A stretch of 64,000 nucleotides of DNA. Origin: PBB1 sp046154125 (GTDB lineage: Bacteria > Pseudomonadota > Gammaproteobacteria > Burkholderiales > Burkholderiaceae_C). Positions within the stretch are counted from its first letter, which is position 1. Every line of letters begins with the position of its first letter. A model generated the notes under the pieces. It searched no databases. It was not told where the DNA came from and saw only the letters and a list, made by a program, of their open reading frames with translations. Positions 7,964 through 16,055 of the stretch are shown piece by piece. The DNA lies in NCBI GenBank assembly GCA_046154125.1, contig JBJXEJ010000146.1, forward strand, positions 19,302 through 83,301, written 5' to 3'. The translations under genes were made by a program, and so were the position numbers.

Positions 7964-8461
7964 ATGGAAATCAGAAATCTAGTGGGCGCTGCAGTTCTCG
8001 CCGTGATGGCGTTACCTGCGAGTGCCAATACCAGCACGATCACTGTGTCGGAGAACACTCCGACGCAGTTCTTCTCGCCTGGATTTCTCGTTGGAAACGG
8101 GTGGCACGACACGGTCACGTTTGAAGGACTGGCTGCCGGCACGTACAACATCGATCTGGGTTTCACGGGTTTGAAAATCAATATCAGTTCGCTGACATTG
8201 AATGGTCAAAGTCTGACGCCCAGCGCGGGTGCTCCGGGGGTGTCGTTATTCAGTTTCACGAATGTCGCCTCCAGCCCTTTCACCTTGGAAATCTTTGGTA
8301 GCACTCCGATCGGCAAGATCGGAACATATGCCGGAGTCTTTTCCGCTGTGGCTGCAGTACCAGAACCTGAAACTTACACGCTTGCACTTGCTGCGTTAGG
8401 TATTGGGGTATTTATTCGTCGAAAATCCAAGAATATGAGCAGTGATCTTCAAGCCGCTTGA
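7964..8461 (+). CDS. PEP-CTERM sorting domain protein
   Basis: A 165-residue secreted protein with an N-terminal signal peptide (about residues 1-21, ending ALPASA) and a C-terminal PEP-CTERM sorting signal: VPEPETYTLALAALGIG, a hydrophobic stretch, then RRKSK. Such proteins are recognised by an exosortase in the inner membrane, cut near the PEP motif and sent to the outer surface or matrix. The middle is rich in Ser, Thr and Gly and low in charge, with no recognisable catalytic domain. The start at 7964 has GAGG five bases upstream and gives a clean signal peptide. Fourteen residues from the first Arg to the end make a longer tail than the usual handful. It may serve XrtB or XrtA. Confidence 0.88.
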   Translation: MEIRNLVGAAVLAVMALPASANTSTITVSENTPTQFFSPGFLVGNGWHDTVTFEGLAAGTYNIDLGFTGLKINISSLTLNGQSLTPSAGAPGVSLFSFTNVASSPFTLEIFGSTPIGKIGTYAGVFSAVAAVPEPETYTLALAALGIGVFIRRKSKNMSSDLQAA

Positions 8462-8470
8462 TGAATGAAA

Positions 8471-8504
8471 ATGGCTTATCCAAGCAGTCATATTTGTTTT
8501 TTTT
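8471..8504 (+). terminator. Candidate intrinsic terminator after the PEP-CTERM gene
   Basis: ATGGCTT (8471-8477) can pair with AAGC plus CAT (8482-8491, with a three-base bulge), followed by a run of eight T (8497-8504). The stem is weak but the T run is clear. It would separate the PEP-CTERM transcript from the epsF operon. Confidence 0.4.
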
Positions 8505-8508
8505 CTGT

Positions 8509-8536
8509 TTGAGATATTGTCCTGGTTCTGGATAGT
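8509..8536 (+). promoter_or_regulatory. Possible sigma-70-type promoter for the epsF operon
   Basis: TTGAGA (8509-8514) and GATAGT (8531-8536) are 16 bases apart and match the -35 and -10 consensus at 5/6 and 4/6 positions. The element lies between the candidate terminator and the start of epsF at 8623. This is a visual match only. Confidence 0.28.
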
Positions 8537-8622
8537 TCGGGCCTCCAGCTTTTTTCGTTGAATCTTTCGTTTCTGACTGCTTTCTGATGGCCGCTGGCCG
8601 GTTTTAACGATTGGATTCCCAG

Positions 8623-10047
8623 ATGACATTGAGTCAGATACTCGTCGTGTTACGAGCTCGCTGGAGGTCCGCTTTCCTCGCTCTTGCGGCGGTGGTCATC
8701 GCCGTTGCCGCGGCCAGTCTCTGGCGAACGCCGCAGTTCATGGCGACGGCGTCGGTCGTGCTGGACGTCAGGTCGCCGGATCCGATCGCGGGTGTGGTGC
8801 TCCCCGGCACCAATGTCGTGGGATACATGGCCACCCAGCTGGGCGTGATGCAGAGCGAACGGGTCGCGCTGCGTGCCCTGCAGTCGTTGCGCATCGATCA
8901 GGATCCGCAACTCAGGCAGAAGTGGACGGATGCGACTGGCGGTCTCGGTGACTTCCAGTCCTGGCTGGCGGATCTGATGCTGCGCAAGCTCGATGTGGTG
9001 CCGGCGCGTGATTCGAATGTCATCACCGTGGCCTACACCTCGCCGGATCCCGTGTTCTCCGCCGCGGTTGCCAACGCGTTCGTCAAGGCCTACATCGACA
9101 CCACGCTCGAGCTTCGCGTGGAGCCGGCCCGGCAGTTCAACAGCTTCTTCGACGAGCGCGCGAAACAGATGCGCGAGGCGCTCGAACAGGCGCAGGCGAA
9201 GCTTTCTGCCTATGAGCAAAAGAAGGGCATCGTCGCGAGCGACGAGCGCGTCGATGTCGAAAGCCAGCGCCTGGCTGAACTGACCACGCAGATGGTCGTA
9301 CTGCAGGGCATGGCGACCGACTCGGGCAGCCGGCAAAGCCTTTCGGGGGCGAATGCCGAGCGCATGCAGGAAGTTCTCAACAGTCCGCTGCTGGTCGGTC
9401 TGACGACCGAGCTGTCCCGGCAGGAGGGGCGGCTCAACGAGTTGACCTCCCGCCTCGGAGACAACCATCCGCAGGTGGTCGAGTTGCGCTCCAACGTCGC
9501 GCAGTTGAAGGCGCGCATCGACAGCGACACCCGACGCGTCGCTGGCAGCCTGGCGGTGAACAACAGCGTCAACCAGACCCGGTTGACGCAACTGCAGGCT
9601 TCGGTCGATGAGCAGCGCAGCAAGCTGCTCCGGTTGAAAGGCCAGCGCGATGAGTCGTCGGTGCTGCTGCGCGATGTCGGAAACGCCCAGCGCGCCTACG
9701 ACATGGTGCTGACCCGGGCGACGCAGAGCGGAGTGGAAAGCCAGACCACGCAGACGAATGTGTCTGTCCTGAAGCAGGCGACACCGCCGCCATTGCCGGC
9801 ATCGCCTCGCGTCCTCTTGAACATCCTGGTCTCCGTGTTCGTCGGGGCCGTGCTCGCCGTCGGTGTCGCGCTGGCGCGCGAATCCCGAGACCGCCGCTTG
9901 CGAACCAATGCAGACGTGATCCACGGATTGAGGCAGCCCCTTATCGGTGTGCTCCCGGTCAAGGCCAAGGCGCGGGCCGTGGGCAGCTCGCGTCGGTGGT
10001 TGACTCGACAGTCGACAGGTGCGGCGCCGCAGCTGCTGAGCCCATGA
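8623..10047 (+). CDS. epsF: EpsF-type polysaccharide chain-length determinant (Wzz-like)
   Basis: A 474-residue inner-membrane polysaccharide co-polymerase of the EpsF family seen in methanolan-type EPS loci. It has a first membrane helix at about residues 15-35, a long periplasmic region with predicted coiled-coil character (roughly residues 175-360, many Q, E and R heptads), and a second membrane helix near residues 395-420 (LLNILVSVFVGAVLAVGVAL). A short cytoplasmic tail follows. It sets polymer length together with the kinase EpsG, whose ATG overlaps the epsF stop (ATGA). ATG 8623 is chosen over an in-frame TTG at 8611; neither has a strong ribosome site. It is the first gene of a long overlapping operon. 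Confidence 0.9.
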   Translation: MTLSQILVVLRARWRSAFLALAAVVIAVAAASLWRTPQFMATASVVLDVRSPDPIAGVVLPGTNVVGYMATQLGVMQSERVALRALQSLRIDQDPQLRQKWTDATGGLGDFQSWLADLMLRKLDVVPARDSNVITVAYTSPDPVFSAAVANAFVKAYIDTTLELRVEPARQFNSFFDERAKQMREALEQAQAKLSAYEQKKGIVASDERVDVESQRLAELTTQMVVLQGMATDSGSRQSLSGANAERMQEVLNSPLLVGLTTELSRQEGRLNELTSRLGDNHPQVVELRSNVAQLKARIDSDTRRVAGSLAVNNSVNQTRLTQLQASVDEQRSKLLRLKGQRDESSVLLRDVGNAQRAYDMVLTRATQSGVESQTTQTNVSVLKQATPPPLPASPRVLLNILVSVFVGAVLAVGVALARESRDRRLRTNADVIHGLRQPLIGVLPVKAKARAVGSSRRWLTRQSTGAAPQLLSP

Positions 10048-10988
10048 CGATCCCGAGTGCGAGGTCACCGCGAGCCATGAAGGCGCCGGACGTCTCCGCT
10101 GGGTCGGGCGCGGGATCGGGCCGCACTCAGGCTGCGCGCGAGATGGTGGTCGATCGCTCCATCGGTCAGTTCATCCGGGAGGTTCGCAATCTCGACGACG
10201 AACAGATCGAACAGATCCTGATCTATCAGCGCAACCACAATCTACGGTTCGGTGAAGCCGCGATCGCGCTCAAGCTGGCTTCTAGCAACGATGTCCTGTG
10301 GGCCCTGTCGCGGCAGTTTCACTATCCGTACGCCACCGAAGGCGATGTCGTCGGCTTCGACGACGAACTCATCGCCGCCATCGACCCTTTCAGCGATCAA
10401 GCCGAGATATTTCGCGATATCCGCAGCCAGCTGCTGGCTGGCGTGATGAGCGGCGACAAGCCCCACCAGCGTTCACTGGCCGTGCTCAGTCCGAGCGTGG
10501 GCGACGGGAAGACCTTCTTTGCCGCGAATCTGGCGGTGACATTCAGCCAGCTCGAGGGCCGCACCCTCCTGGTCGATGCAGACATGCGAACCCCGCGCTT
10601 GCACCGTCTTTTCGGAGTGTCCGATCGCGCCGGGCTCAGCGGGATTCTTGCCGGTCACACCGAAGCTGAAGTGATCCAGCAGATCCATGCGCTGCCCAAT
10701 CTCTACCTGCTCCCCGTGGGTACGGTCCCGCCGAATCCACTCGAACTGCTGCAGCGCCCGGCCTTCGGGCTTTTGATGCACGAGCTGTGCGCCAAGTTCG
10801 ATCACGTGATCGTCGACACGCCGGCGGCGTCCCACGGCGCTGACGCACGAGTGCTTGCCGCCAGGTGCGGCGCAGCGCTGGTGATGGGTCGCCGCGGCAA
10901 GACCCAGATGGATGCCCTGCAGTCGTTGATCAGTCAGGTCCACAAGAACCAGGTGAAGTTTGCCGGGGTGATGATCAATGACCACTGA
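10044..10988 (+). CDS. epsG: EpsG-type chain-length tyrosine kinase with N-terminal MshEN-like domain
   Basis: A 314-residue cytoplasmic BY-kinase-like ATPase, partner of EpsF. The C-terminal kinase domain shows a Walker A motif (SPSVGDGKTFF, about residue 151), Walker A' (TLLVDADMRTPRLHR) and Walker B (HVIVDTPAA). No Tyr-rich tail is visible. The N-terminal region (residues 39-91) contains two 24-residue motifs with a five-residue spacer, each carrying G at position 3, a hydrophobic residue at 17, L at 21 and Q at 24. This is the layout of MshEN/GspE N-terminal domains that in other proteins bind cyclic di-GMP. The first motif has Ser in place of the leading Arg. The gene overlaps epsF by four bases and the next gene by eleven. 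Confidence 0.9.
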   Translation: MTIPSARSPRAMKAPDVSAGSGAGSGRTQAAREMVVDRSIGQFIREVRNLDDEQIEQILIYQRNHNLRFGEAAIALKLASSNDVLWALSRQFHYPYATEGDVVGFDDELIAAIDPFSDQAEIFRDIRSQLLAGVMSGDKPHQRSLAVLSPSVGDGKTFFAANLAVTFSQLEGRTLLVDADMRTPRLHRLFGVSDRAGLSGILAGHTEAEVIQQIHALPNLYLLPVGTVPPNPLELLQRPAFGLLMHELCAKFDHVIVDTPAASHGADARVLAARCGAALVMGRRGKTQMDALQSLISQVHKNQVKFAGVMINDH

Positions 10989-12027
10989 GGCGAGGCGTTC
11001 CGTCCTGGTCGTCATACCGACGCTGAACGAAGTGAACACGATCGAAGGGGTGATCGAGGCGCTGTGCGTCGACCCGCCAGCGGAGGCCGACATCCGCTTC
11101 GTGGTCGCTGATGGCGGCAGCACCGACGGGACGATCGAGCGCGTGCGCTCCTTGATGGCTGTTCGGTCCGAGTTGTCGCTCCTGCACAACCCGAAGCGCA
11201 TCCAGAGCGCGGCCGTCAATCAGGCGGTTCGCACCTTCGGTGGCGGGTCGCAGGTGCTTGTCCGGTGCGATGCCCATGCGATTTATCCACCCGGCTTCGT
11301 CAGACGCCTGCTGGATACCCTGGATCGCACTGGCTCCGACGCGGTGGTGGTGCCCATGGACTCGGTGGGCCGCACCTGCCTCGAGCGGGCCGTCGCATGG
11401 GTCTCCGACACGCCCCTCGGCTCAGGAGGCTCGGCACACCGCGGTGGCAAGCGCAGTGGCTTCATCGACCATGGCCATCACGCGGCCTTTCGAATGACCA
11501 GCTTCAGTCGGGCTGGCGGCTATGACGAGAGCTTCACGCACAACGAGGACGCCGAACTCGATTGCCGCCAACGGGCGCTTGGCAGTCGCGTCTATCTCGA
11601 TGCCGACATCCGCCTCGCGTACCACCCGCGCGGGACTTTCAGCGGACTGTCGCGCCAGTATTTCGGGTACGGCCGCGGTCGCGCCCGCACCATCAGGCGT
11701 CACCGTGGATCGATGCGGTTGCGACAGTTTGCCGTGCCAACCCACTGCCTGTCTTGTCTGCTGGCTTTCGGGCTGGCGCCCTGGTGGCCGCTGGCGCTGG
11801 TCTGGCCCGGTCTCTATGGGCTGGCACTCGGTGCGGCATCCGCGCTGGGGGCTGTTCGCGAGCGGTCGATCTGCGGTCTGCTGGCCGGGCCGGCGGCTGC
11901 GGTCATGCATGGCGCCTGGGCTGCGGGCTTCATCTGGAGCCTGGTGAGCGTTCGAGAAACCCGCTGGCAGTCTGCGCTCGCAACGCCGTTGTGGTCCAGC
12001 GGCACGCCGCCACAGGTCTTTCGATGA
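10978..12027 (+). CDS. Family 2 glycosyltransferase (ExoA-like)
   Basis: A 349-residue GT-A fold glycosyltransferase resembling succinoglycan ExoA. It begins with VLVVIPTLNE, has VVADGGSTDGT, the metal-binding region VRCDAHAIYPPGF, and the acceptor-side acidic motif HNEDAELDCRQR with a QYFGYGRGR motif (QxxRW-like position). Two or three C-terminal hydrophobic segments (residues about 255-325) would hold it at the inner membrane. It probably extends the lipid-linked oligosaccharide of locus 1. Its start overlaps the epsG coding end by 11 bases and its stop overlaps the next ATG (ATGA). The sugar is unknown. Confidence 0.86.
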   Translation: MTTEARRSVLVVIPTLNEVNTIEGVIEALCVDPPAEADIRFVVADGGSTDGTIERVRSLMAVRSELSLLHNPKRIQSAAVNQAVRTFGGGSQVLVRCDAHAIYPPGFVRRLLDTLDRTGSDAVVVPMDSVGRTCLERAVAWVSDTPLGSGGSAHRGGKRSGFIDHGHHAAFRMTSFSRAGGYDESFTHNEDAELDCRQRALGSRVYLDADIRLAYHPRGTFSGLSRQYFGYGRGRARTIRRHRGSMRLRQFAVPTHCLSCLLAFGLAPWWPLALVWPGLYGLALGAASALGAVRERSICGLLAGPAAAVMHGAWAAGFIWSLVSVRETRWQSALATPLWSSGTPPQVFR

Positions 12028-13304
12028 GCGCGACTCCCCTGGCGTTCTCGCCGTCCGGCACGCGCAGTTTCGGACTGCTCAGCGGCGGACACGGAATCCT
12101 GGTGCGGCGTCGGCTCGACCGCTTGATCATGGGAGTGCCGGCGGTCACCGCAAGCTACCTGTCCAAGTTGTCGGTGCCCCCGTTCGGCGGGCTAGGTCTG
12201 TCGCTCGGGATCCCGCTGCTGTGCCTGACCAGCGCCCTCGGCCTGGCCGCCGGCCGATTGGTGACGGATTTCGGGCGCTTGCTGGCCTACATCGCCTTGC
12301 TGTGCCTGTTGTGGGGCATCCAGCTGCTGCGTGCCGAGCCGTTCTCTTATGCGTCCTTGCTGTTGTTCACGATGCTGCACTTTCCGTATGTGCTGCAGCT
12401 CAAGCGCGCGCCCGATTACTCGCAGGTGCTCGCGCTGTATCAACGCGTCGCGCTGTCCATCGCGGCACTGGGCATGCTGCAGTACGGGATCCAGTTCCTC
12501 ATCGGGCCGGCGCTGGCTTTCCCGATCGAGAACTTCTTCCCCGAGGCGTTCAAGGTTTCGAAGTTCAACATGCAGGGCTACCTCGAATACGGGTCGGAGG
12601 TCTATCGGACCAACGGCGTGTTCATGCTGGAGCCCTCGTTCTACAGCCAGTTGCTCGCTGTGGGCGTGGTGATCGAGGCGGTCACCCGTGCTCGTGCCTG
12701 GGTGCTGATCGTGTTGCTGGCGGGCATGGTCGTTTCGTTTTCGGGTACGGGTTTGATGCTCCTGGCGGCATGCCTTCCATGTCAAGCCATCGTGAAGCGC
12801 CGGTGGGATCTGCTGGCGGCGGGTGTTGTCCTGGTGGCTGGTGCAGTCACGCTCGCGGCGCTGCTCGACAGCCCGTACCTCAACGTCTTTTTCAAGCGTG
12901 CCGGCGAGTTCACCGCCACGGGCTCAAGCGGCTTTGCGCGATTCGTCGGCGGCTTCTACCTGTTCGAGCAGTTTCTCTGGCCGGACGTCATGCGCGGGCT
13001 TTTCGGCTTCGGCGCGGGGTCCCTGCAGGCCTACCAGGCCAAGGCCACGTGGTCGTCCGGCGGCAATGCATTCTTCAAGATGATCTTCGAGTTCGGCCTC
13101 GTCGGTGGGCTGGCCTACTTCACCTTCATCGGTTATGTCCTTCGCCACTCGGCCGCTCCCGTGATGCTGCGTGTGGCAGTGGGCTTCACGTACCTGCTCA
13201 GCGGGGTCTACATCCCGTTTTCGCACAGCATCGCGCTGGGCCTGCTCGTCTGGCCGCATGCGGGCACGCTGGCTGCGCGCGCCGCTTCTGGACGCACGAC
13301 ATGA
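12024..13304 (+). CDS. Polysaccharide polymerase / O-antigen ligase-like membrane protein
   Basis: A 426-residue polytopic inner-membrane protein with about ten hydrophobic segments and a larger periplasmic loop in the second half. It contains EPSFYSQLLAVG, a conserved-looking segment of Wzy/O-antigen-ligase-type proteins, and later LFGFGAGSLQAY and GGNAFFKMIFEFGLVGGLAYF, the usual polymerase GxG-loop and 'E.G..G' regions. It would polymerise repeat units in the periplasm. The start at 12024 (ATGA overlap) avoids a long N-terminal extension in the same frame that lies inside the upstream gene. The role is inferred from topology and operon position. Confidence 0.75.
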   Translation: MSATPLAFSPSGTRSFGLLSGGHGILVRRRLDRLIMGVPAVTASYLSKLSVPPFGGLGLSLGIPLLCLTSALGLAAGRLVTDFGRLLAYIALLCLLWGIQLLRAEPFSYASLLLFTMLHFPYVLQLKRAPDYSQVLALYQRVALSIAALGMLQYGIQFLIGPALAFPIENFFPEAFKVSKFNMQGYLEYGSEVYRTNGVFMLEPSFYSQLLAVGVVIEAVTRARAWVLIVLLAGMVVSFSGTGLMLLAACLPCQAIVKRRWDLLAAGVVLVAGAVTLAALLDSPYLNVFFKRAGEFTATGSSGFARFVGGFYLFEQFLWPDVMRGLFGFGAGSLQAYQAKATWSSGGNAFFKMIFEFGLVGGLAYFTFIGYVLRHSAAPVMLRVAVGFTYLLSGVYIPFSHSIALGLLVWPHAGTLAARAASGRTT

Positions 13305-14527
13305 GTACGGCCGTCGTGGAGCGGGACACGCGGATCGATTTCATTCGCGGTGTGTTCATCCTGATGATGTGCGTGGACCATTTCGGATTCCTGCTGTCGC
13401 TGATCGGCACCAACGCACAGGCCAAGGTCTACACCTACAACAGCATCGGCTGGTCCAGCGGCGCGGAGTTCTTCGTGTTCTTCTCGGGCTACGTGATCGC
13501 CACGGTCTATTCGCGGACGCTGGCGGGCTCCGGCTTCTGGAAAACGCAGTTGCGATCGGCGCATCGAGCCTGGGAGCTCTACGTGCGCAATGCCTTTGTA
13601 TGGTTGGTGGCTGTGGCCCTGATGCGCTGGTTGTTCGAAGGCAATACCGCCCTGATGGCAGCCACCCAGATAGACCGCGCGAGCCGCTATCCCGACGCTG
13701 GAATCCTGGCCTTCATGACCCTGCAGTACACGCCCACCTACTTCGAGGTTCTGCCGATGTACATGACGCTCATGCTCGCCGCGCCGGCTTATCTGTGGCT
13801 GCATGGTCGCTTGAAGCATGCTGCCATCGTTGTATCGGCGCTCGTGTGGATCGCGGTTCAGGTGCACCCGCAACTCAACTTCCATTCGGCCAGTGGCAGC
13901 CCCTGGAATTTCAATCCGTTTGCCTGGCAGTTCGTGTTCTTTCTCGGCATGTGGTTTGCCAAGGAGTGCCCGCTGATCACCTTCGATCGCAGCGACAGAT
14001 TTCGCAATTCGGCGATGGTCTTGGGTGTCCTGGCACTCTGTACCGTGCTGAAGCTGCTCGACAAATCCGACGTGGTTCTTCCTTTCGTCGGTGTCGTCGA
14101 CATTCCGGGCCATGCCAAGCCCAATGTCGAGCCGCTGCGTCTGGCGCATTTCCTGTTGGTGATCTACCTCGTCGGCCTCGTCATGCCAGCCAACGACTGG
14201 GTGAAGCGGCGCTGGGTCACTCGTGGCATCGCCCAGGTGGGAACCAATTCCCTGGATTGCTTCTGCTTCAGCATCCTTCTCGGCTACGCCACGGCGGGGT
14301 TGTTCTCGATGACAGCACGCGGCACGCTCGAGTACTTCGCGCTCGTTGCGGTCAACGCCTTCGGTCTCGTGCTGTCGGCGTTCTGGTTCACGTGGCTCAA
14401 GACGCCGCCCTGGAAGCCACCATCGGGTGGCGCTCGCGACAAGCCGGTGCTCCAACCGGTATCGACGGACTCGGCTCCGGCCGGCATGGCCAAGTGGCCG
14501 GCAGCGCGCCTTGCCGATCCCGGATGA
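13301..14527 (+). CDS. OpgC-like membrane acyltransferase
   Basis: A 408-residue polytopic membrane protein of the OpgC type (O-succinyl/acyl transferase of glucans and polysaccharides). The N-terminus DTRIDFIRGVFILMMCVDHFG is a hallmark, followed by SSGAEFFVFFSGYVIATVYSR and about ten membrane segments. It probably adds acetyl or succinyl groups to the exopolysaccharide or to a precursor. The start at 13301 overlaps the polymerase stop (ATGA), and its own stop overlaps the GH26-like gene. A same-frame extension upstream is rejected because it would run through the polymerase gene. Confidence 0.85.
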   Translation: MSTAVVERDTRIDFIRGVFILMMCVDHFGFLLSLIGTNAQAKVYTYNSIGWSSGAEFFVFFSGYVIATVYSRTLAGSGFWKTQLRSAHRAWELYVRNAFVWLVAVALMRWLFEGNTALMAATQIDRASRYPDAGILAFMTLQYTPTYFEVLPMYMTLMLAAPAYLWLHGRLKHAAIVVSALVWIAVQVHPQLNFHSASGSPWNFNPFAWQFVFFLGMWFAKECPLITFDRSDRFRNSAMVLGVLALCTVLKLLDKSDVVLPFVGVVDIPGHAKPNVEPLRLAHFLLVIYLVGLVMPANDWVKRRWVTRGIAQVGTNSLDCFCFSILLGYATAGLFSMTARGTLEYFALVAVNAFGLVLSAFWFTWLKTPPWKPPSGGARDKPVLQPVSTDSAPAGMAKWPAARLADPG

Positions 14528-15474
14528 ATGCAATGAAGCGCGCCTGCGTGGGGCTGTTGGCCACGCTGTGCCTGCTGGGCGCATTCGCGGTGCATGCGGC
14601 GTCGCCCGTGCCGCTGGGCGTGTACCTGGGTCCTGGCTGCTCCGGTGCTGCCCGCGTGCCCGACTTTCAGCAGTGGCTCGGGCGACGACCGGAGCGGGCC
14701 TCAGACTTCTTCTCCGACCATTCCTGGCTCGAGCTGACCAAGGCGGCCGAGCGCAGCGCGCGATGCTGGGCCCCTACCGGCTTGGCCATGTCCTTCGGCC
14801 TGCCGATGCTGCCGAAGGACAAGGTGTCCACCCTGGCACAGGGTGCACGTGGCGACTACGACGTGTATTTCACGAAGGTGGCGGAGATCCTTGTCGCGAA
14901 CGGGCAGGCCGCTTCAGTGATTCGCATCGGCTGGGAGTTCAACCACGGCTGGTTCACCTGGCGCGCCGCGGCTGATCCGAAGGCCTGGGTCCTCTACTGG
15001 CAGCGCATCGTCACGGCCATGCGCGCCGTGCCCGGTGCGCGCTTTCGATTCGACTGGTGCACCGGATGGAGCCAGGGTCAGATCGCTCCGCCCGAGGTCT
15101 ATCCGGGCGATGACTACGTCGACATCATCGGCATGGATGTCTACAACAACGCCTGGAATCCGGTCACGCCCGAGCAGCGCTGGCAATCCAAGCTGAACGC
15201 GCCGTTCGGCCTGAAGTGGCACAGGGAATTCGCGGCTGCGCACGGCAAGTCCATGTCCTACCCGGAATGGGGAACTGGCACCCGGCCCGACGGTCACGGC
15301 GCTGGAGACGACCCATATTTCATACGCCAGATGGCTGCCTGGATCGGGTCGACTCCGGTCGAGTATCACAACTACTGGGACTTCCGCGCACCGGACTACA
15401 ACGCACGGCTGTCCGACGACAGCAAGGTGCAGGCGGCCGCCGCGTTTCTCGAGACCCTGGGAGGCGTGCGTTGA
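14524..15474 (+). CDS. Secreted GH26-like glycoside hydrolase
   Basis: A 316-residue protein with a signal peptide (KR, then a hydrophobic stretch ending VHAA at about residue 26) and a single (beta/alpha)8-type domain resembling glycoside hydrolase family 26. Candidate catalytic residues are Glu138 in RIGWEFNHGWFTW (acid/base position) and Glu248 in MSYPEWGTG (nucleophile position). It would act in the periplasm or outside on beta-linked polymer, perhaps trimming or releasing the polysaccharide made by this locus. ATG 14524 overlaps the opgC-like stop; a second ATG at 14533 is possible. The final TTGA overlaps the next gene. Confidence 0.82.
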   Translation: MNAMKRACVGLLATLCLLGAFAVHAASPVPLGVYLGPGCSGAARVPDFQQWLGRRPERASDFFSDHSWLELTKAAERSARCWAPTGLAMSFGLPMLPKDKVSTLAQGARGDYDVYFTKVAEILVANGQAASVIRIGWEFNHGWFTWRAAADPKAWVLYWQRIVTAMRAVPGARFRFDWCTGWSQGQIAPPEVYPGDDYVDIIGMDVYNNAWNPVTPEQRWQSKLNAPFGLKWHREFAAAHGKSMSYPEWGTGTRPDGHGAGDDPYFIRQMAAWIGSTPVEYHNYWDFRAPDYNARLSDDSKVQAAAAFLETLGGVR

Positions 15475-16055
15475 CGGCGACCTTCTGGCAGGCTGCGCAG
15501 GCAGACCTGTTCCGCATGCGCGGGTCGAGCAGCGCCGTCCAGGCGCTGTGGGCAGCCCTCACGCGCCGCTGCTACAGGCCACTCTTCACCCTTCGGTTGT
15601 GCCAGGCGCTGCAGGACTCCTCAGGCTGGCGCTGGCTGCTGCCGCTGGCGCTGCTGTCGCACCGGGCGGCTCGCCATCTTGCGGGACTGGACCTGCCGTG
15701 GCGCACCTGCATCGCCCCCGGTGTGCGCATAGACCACGGCTGGGGCCTCGTGATCAACGCAGCGGCAGTGGTGGGCCGAAACTGCACACTGTTCCATGGG
15801 GTCACGCTCGGCCAGCGCGATCGCATCGCCGCCGATGGAAGTCGCAGCACCGGTGTGCCGGTGATCGAGGACGAGGTCTGGATCGGCCCGCATGCAGTGA
15901 TCGTTGGTGGCATCACCATCGGCCGCGGCAGCCGCATCGCCGCCGGGGCCTTTGTCACGCAGGACGTGCCGCCGCACAGCCTGGTGGTCGGCAATCCCGC
16001 GCAGGTCGTTCAGCAGGATGTGCCGCCCGATGTCGAGAACCCCTGGCGCGGATGA
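15471..16055 (+). CDS. Hexapeptide-repeat O-acetyltransferase (serine acetyltransferase-like)
   Basis: A 194-residue left-handed beta-helix acyltransferase. An N-terminal helical part (residues 1-75) precedes hexapeptide repeats: PGVRIDHGWGLVIN, NCTLFHGVTLGQRD, VIEDEVWIGPHAVIVGGITIGRGS and AAGAFVTQDVPPHSLVVGNPA. This is the CysE-type fold, but in EPS loci such proteins usually acetylate a sugar or serve polymer synthesis. The TTG at 15471 is chosen because it overlaps the upstream stop (TTGA), like every other junction in this operon; the first ATG would be 15516. It overlaps the aldo/keto reductase gene by four bases. Confidence 0.82.
   Translation: MTATFWQAAQADLFRMRGSSSAVQALWAALTRRCYRPLFTLRLCQALQDSSGWRWLLPLALLSHRAARHLAGLDLPWRTCIAPGVRIDHGWGLVINAAAVVGRNCTLFHGVTLGQRDRIAADGSRSTGVPVIEDEVWIGPHAVIVGGITIGRGSRIAAGAFVTQDVPPHSLVVGNPAQVVQQDVPPDVENPWRG

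Noticed and set aside
8650..10068. A 472-codon minus-strand frame
   Set aside because: It is antisense to epsF and shows no family motif.
12221..13300. N-terminal extension of the OpgC-like protein in the same frame
   Set aside because: It would run through the polymerase gene; the ATGA overlap start at 13301 gives the family N terminus.
13171..14523. N-terminal extension of the GH26-like hydrolase
   Set aside because: The start at 14524 gives a proper signal peptide; the extension is out-of-frame reading of the OpgC-like gene.
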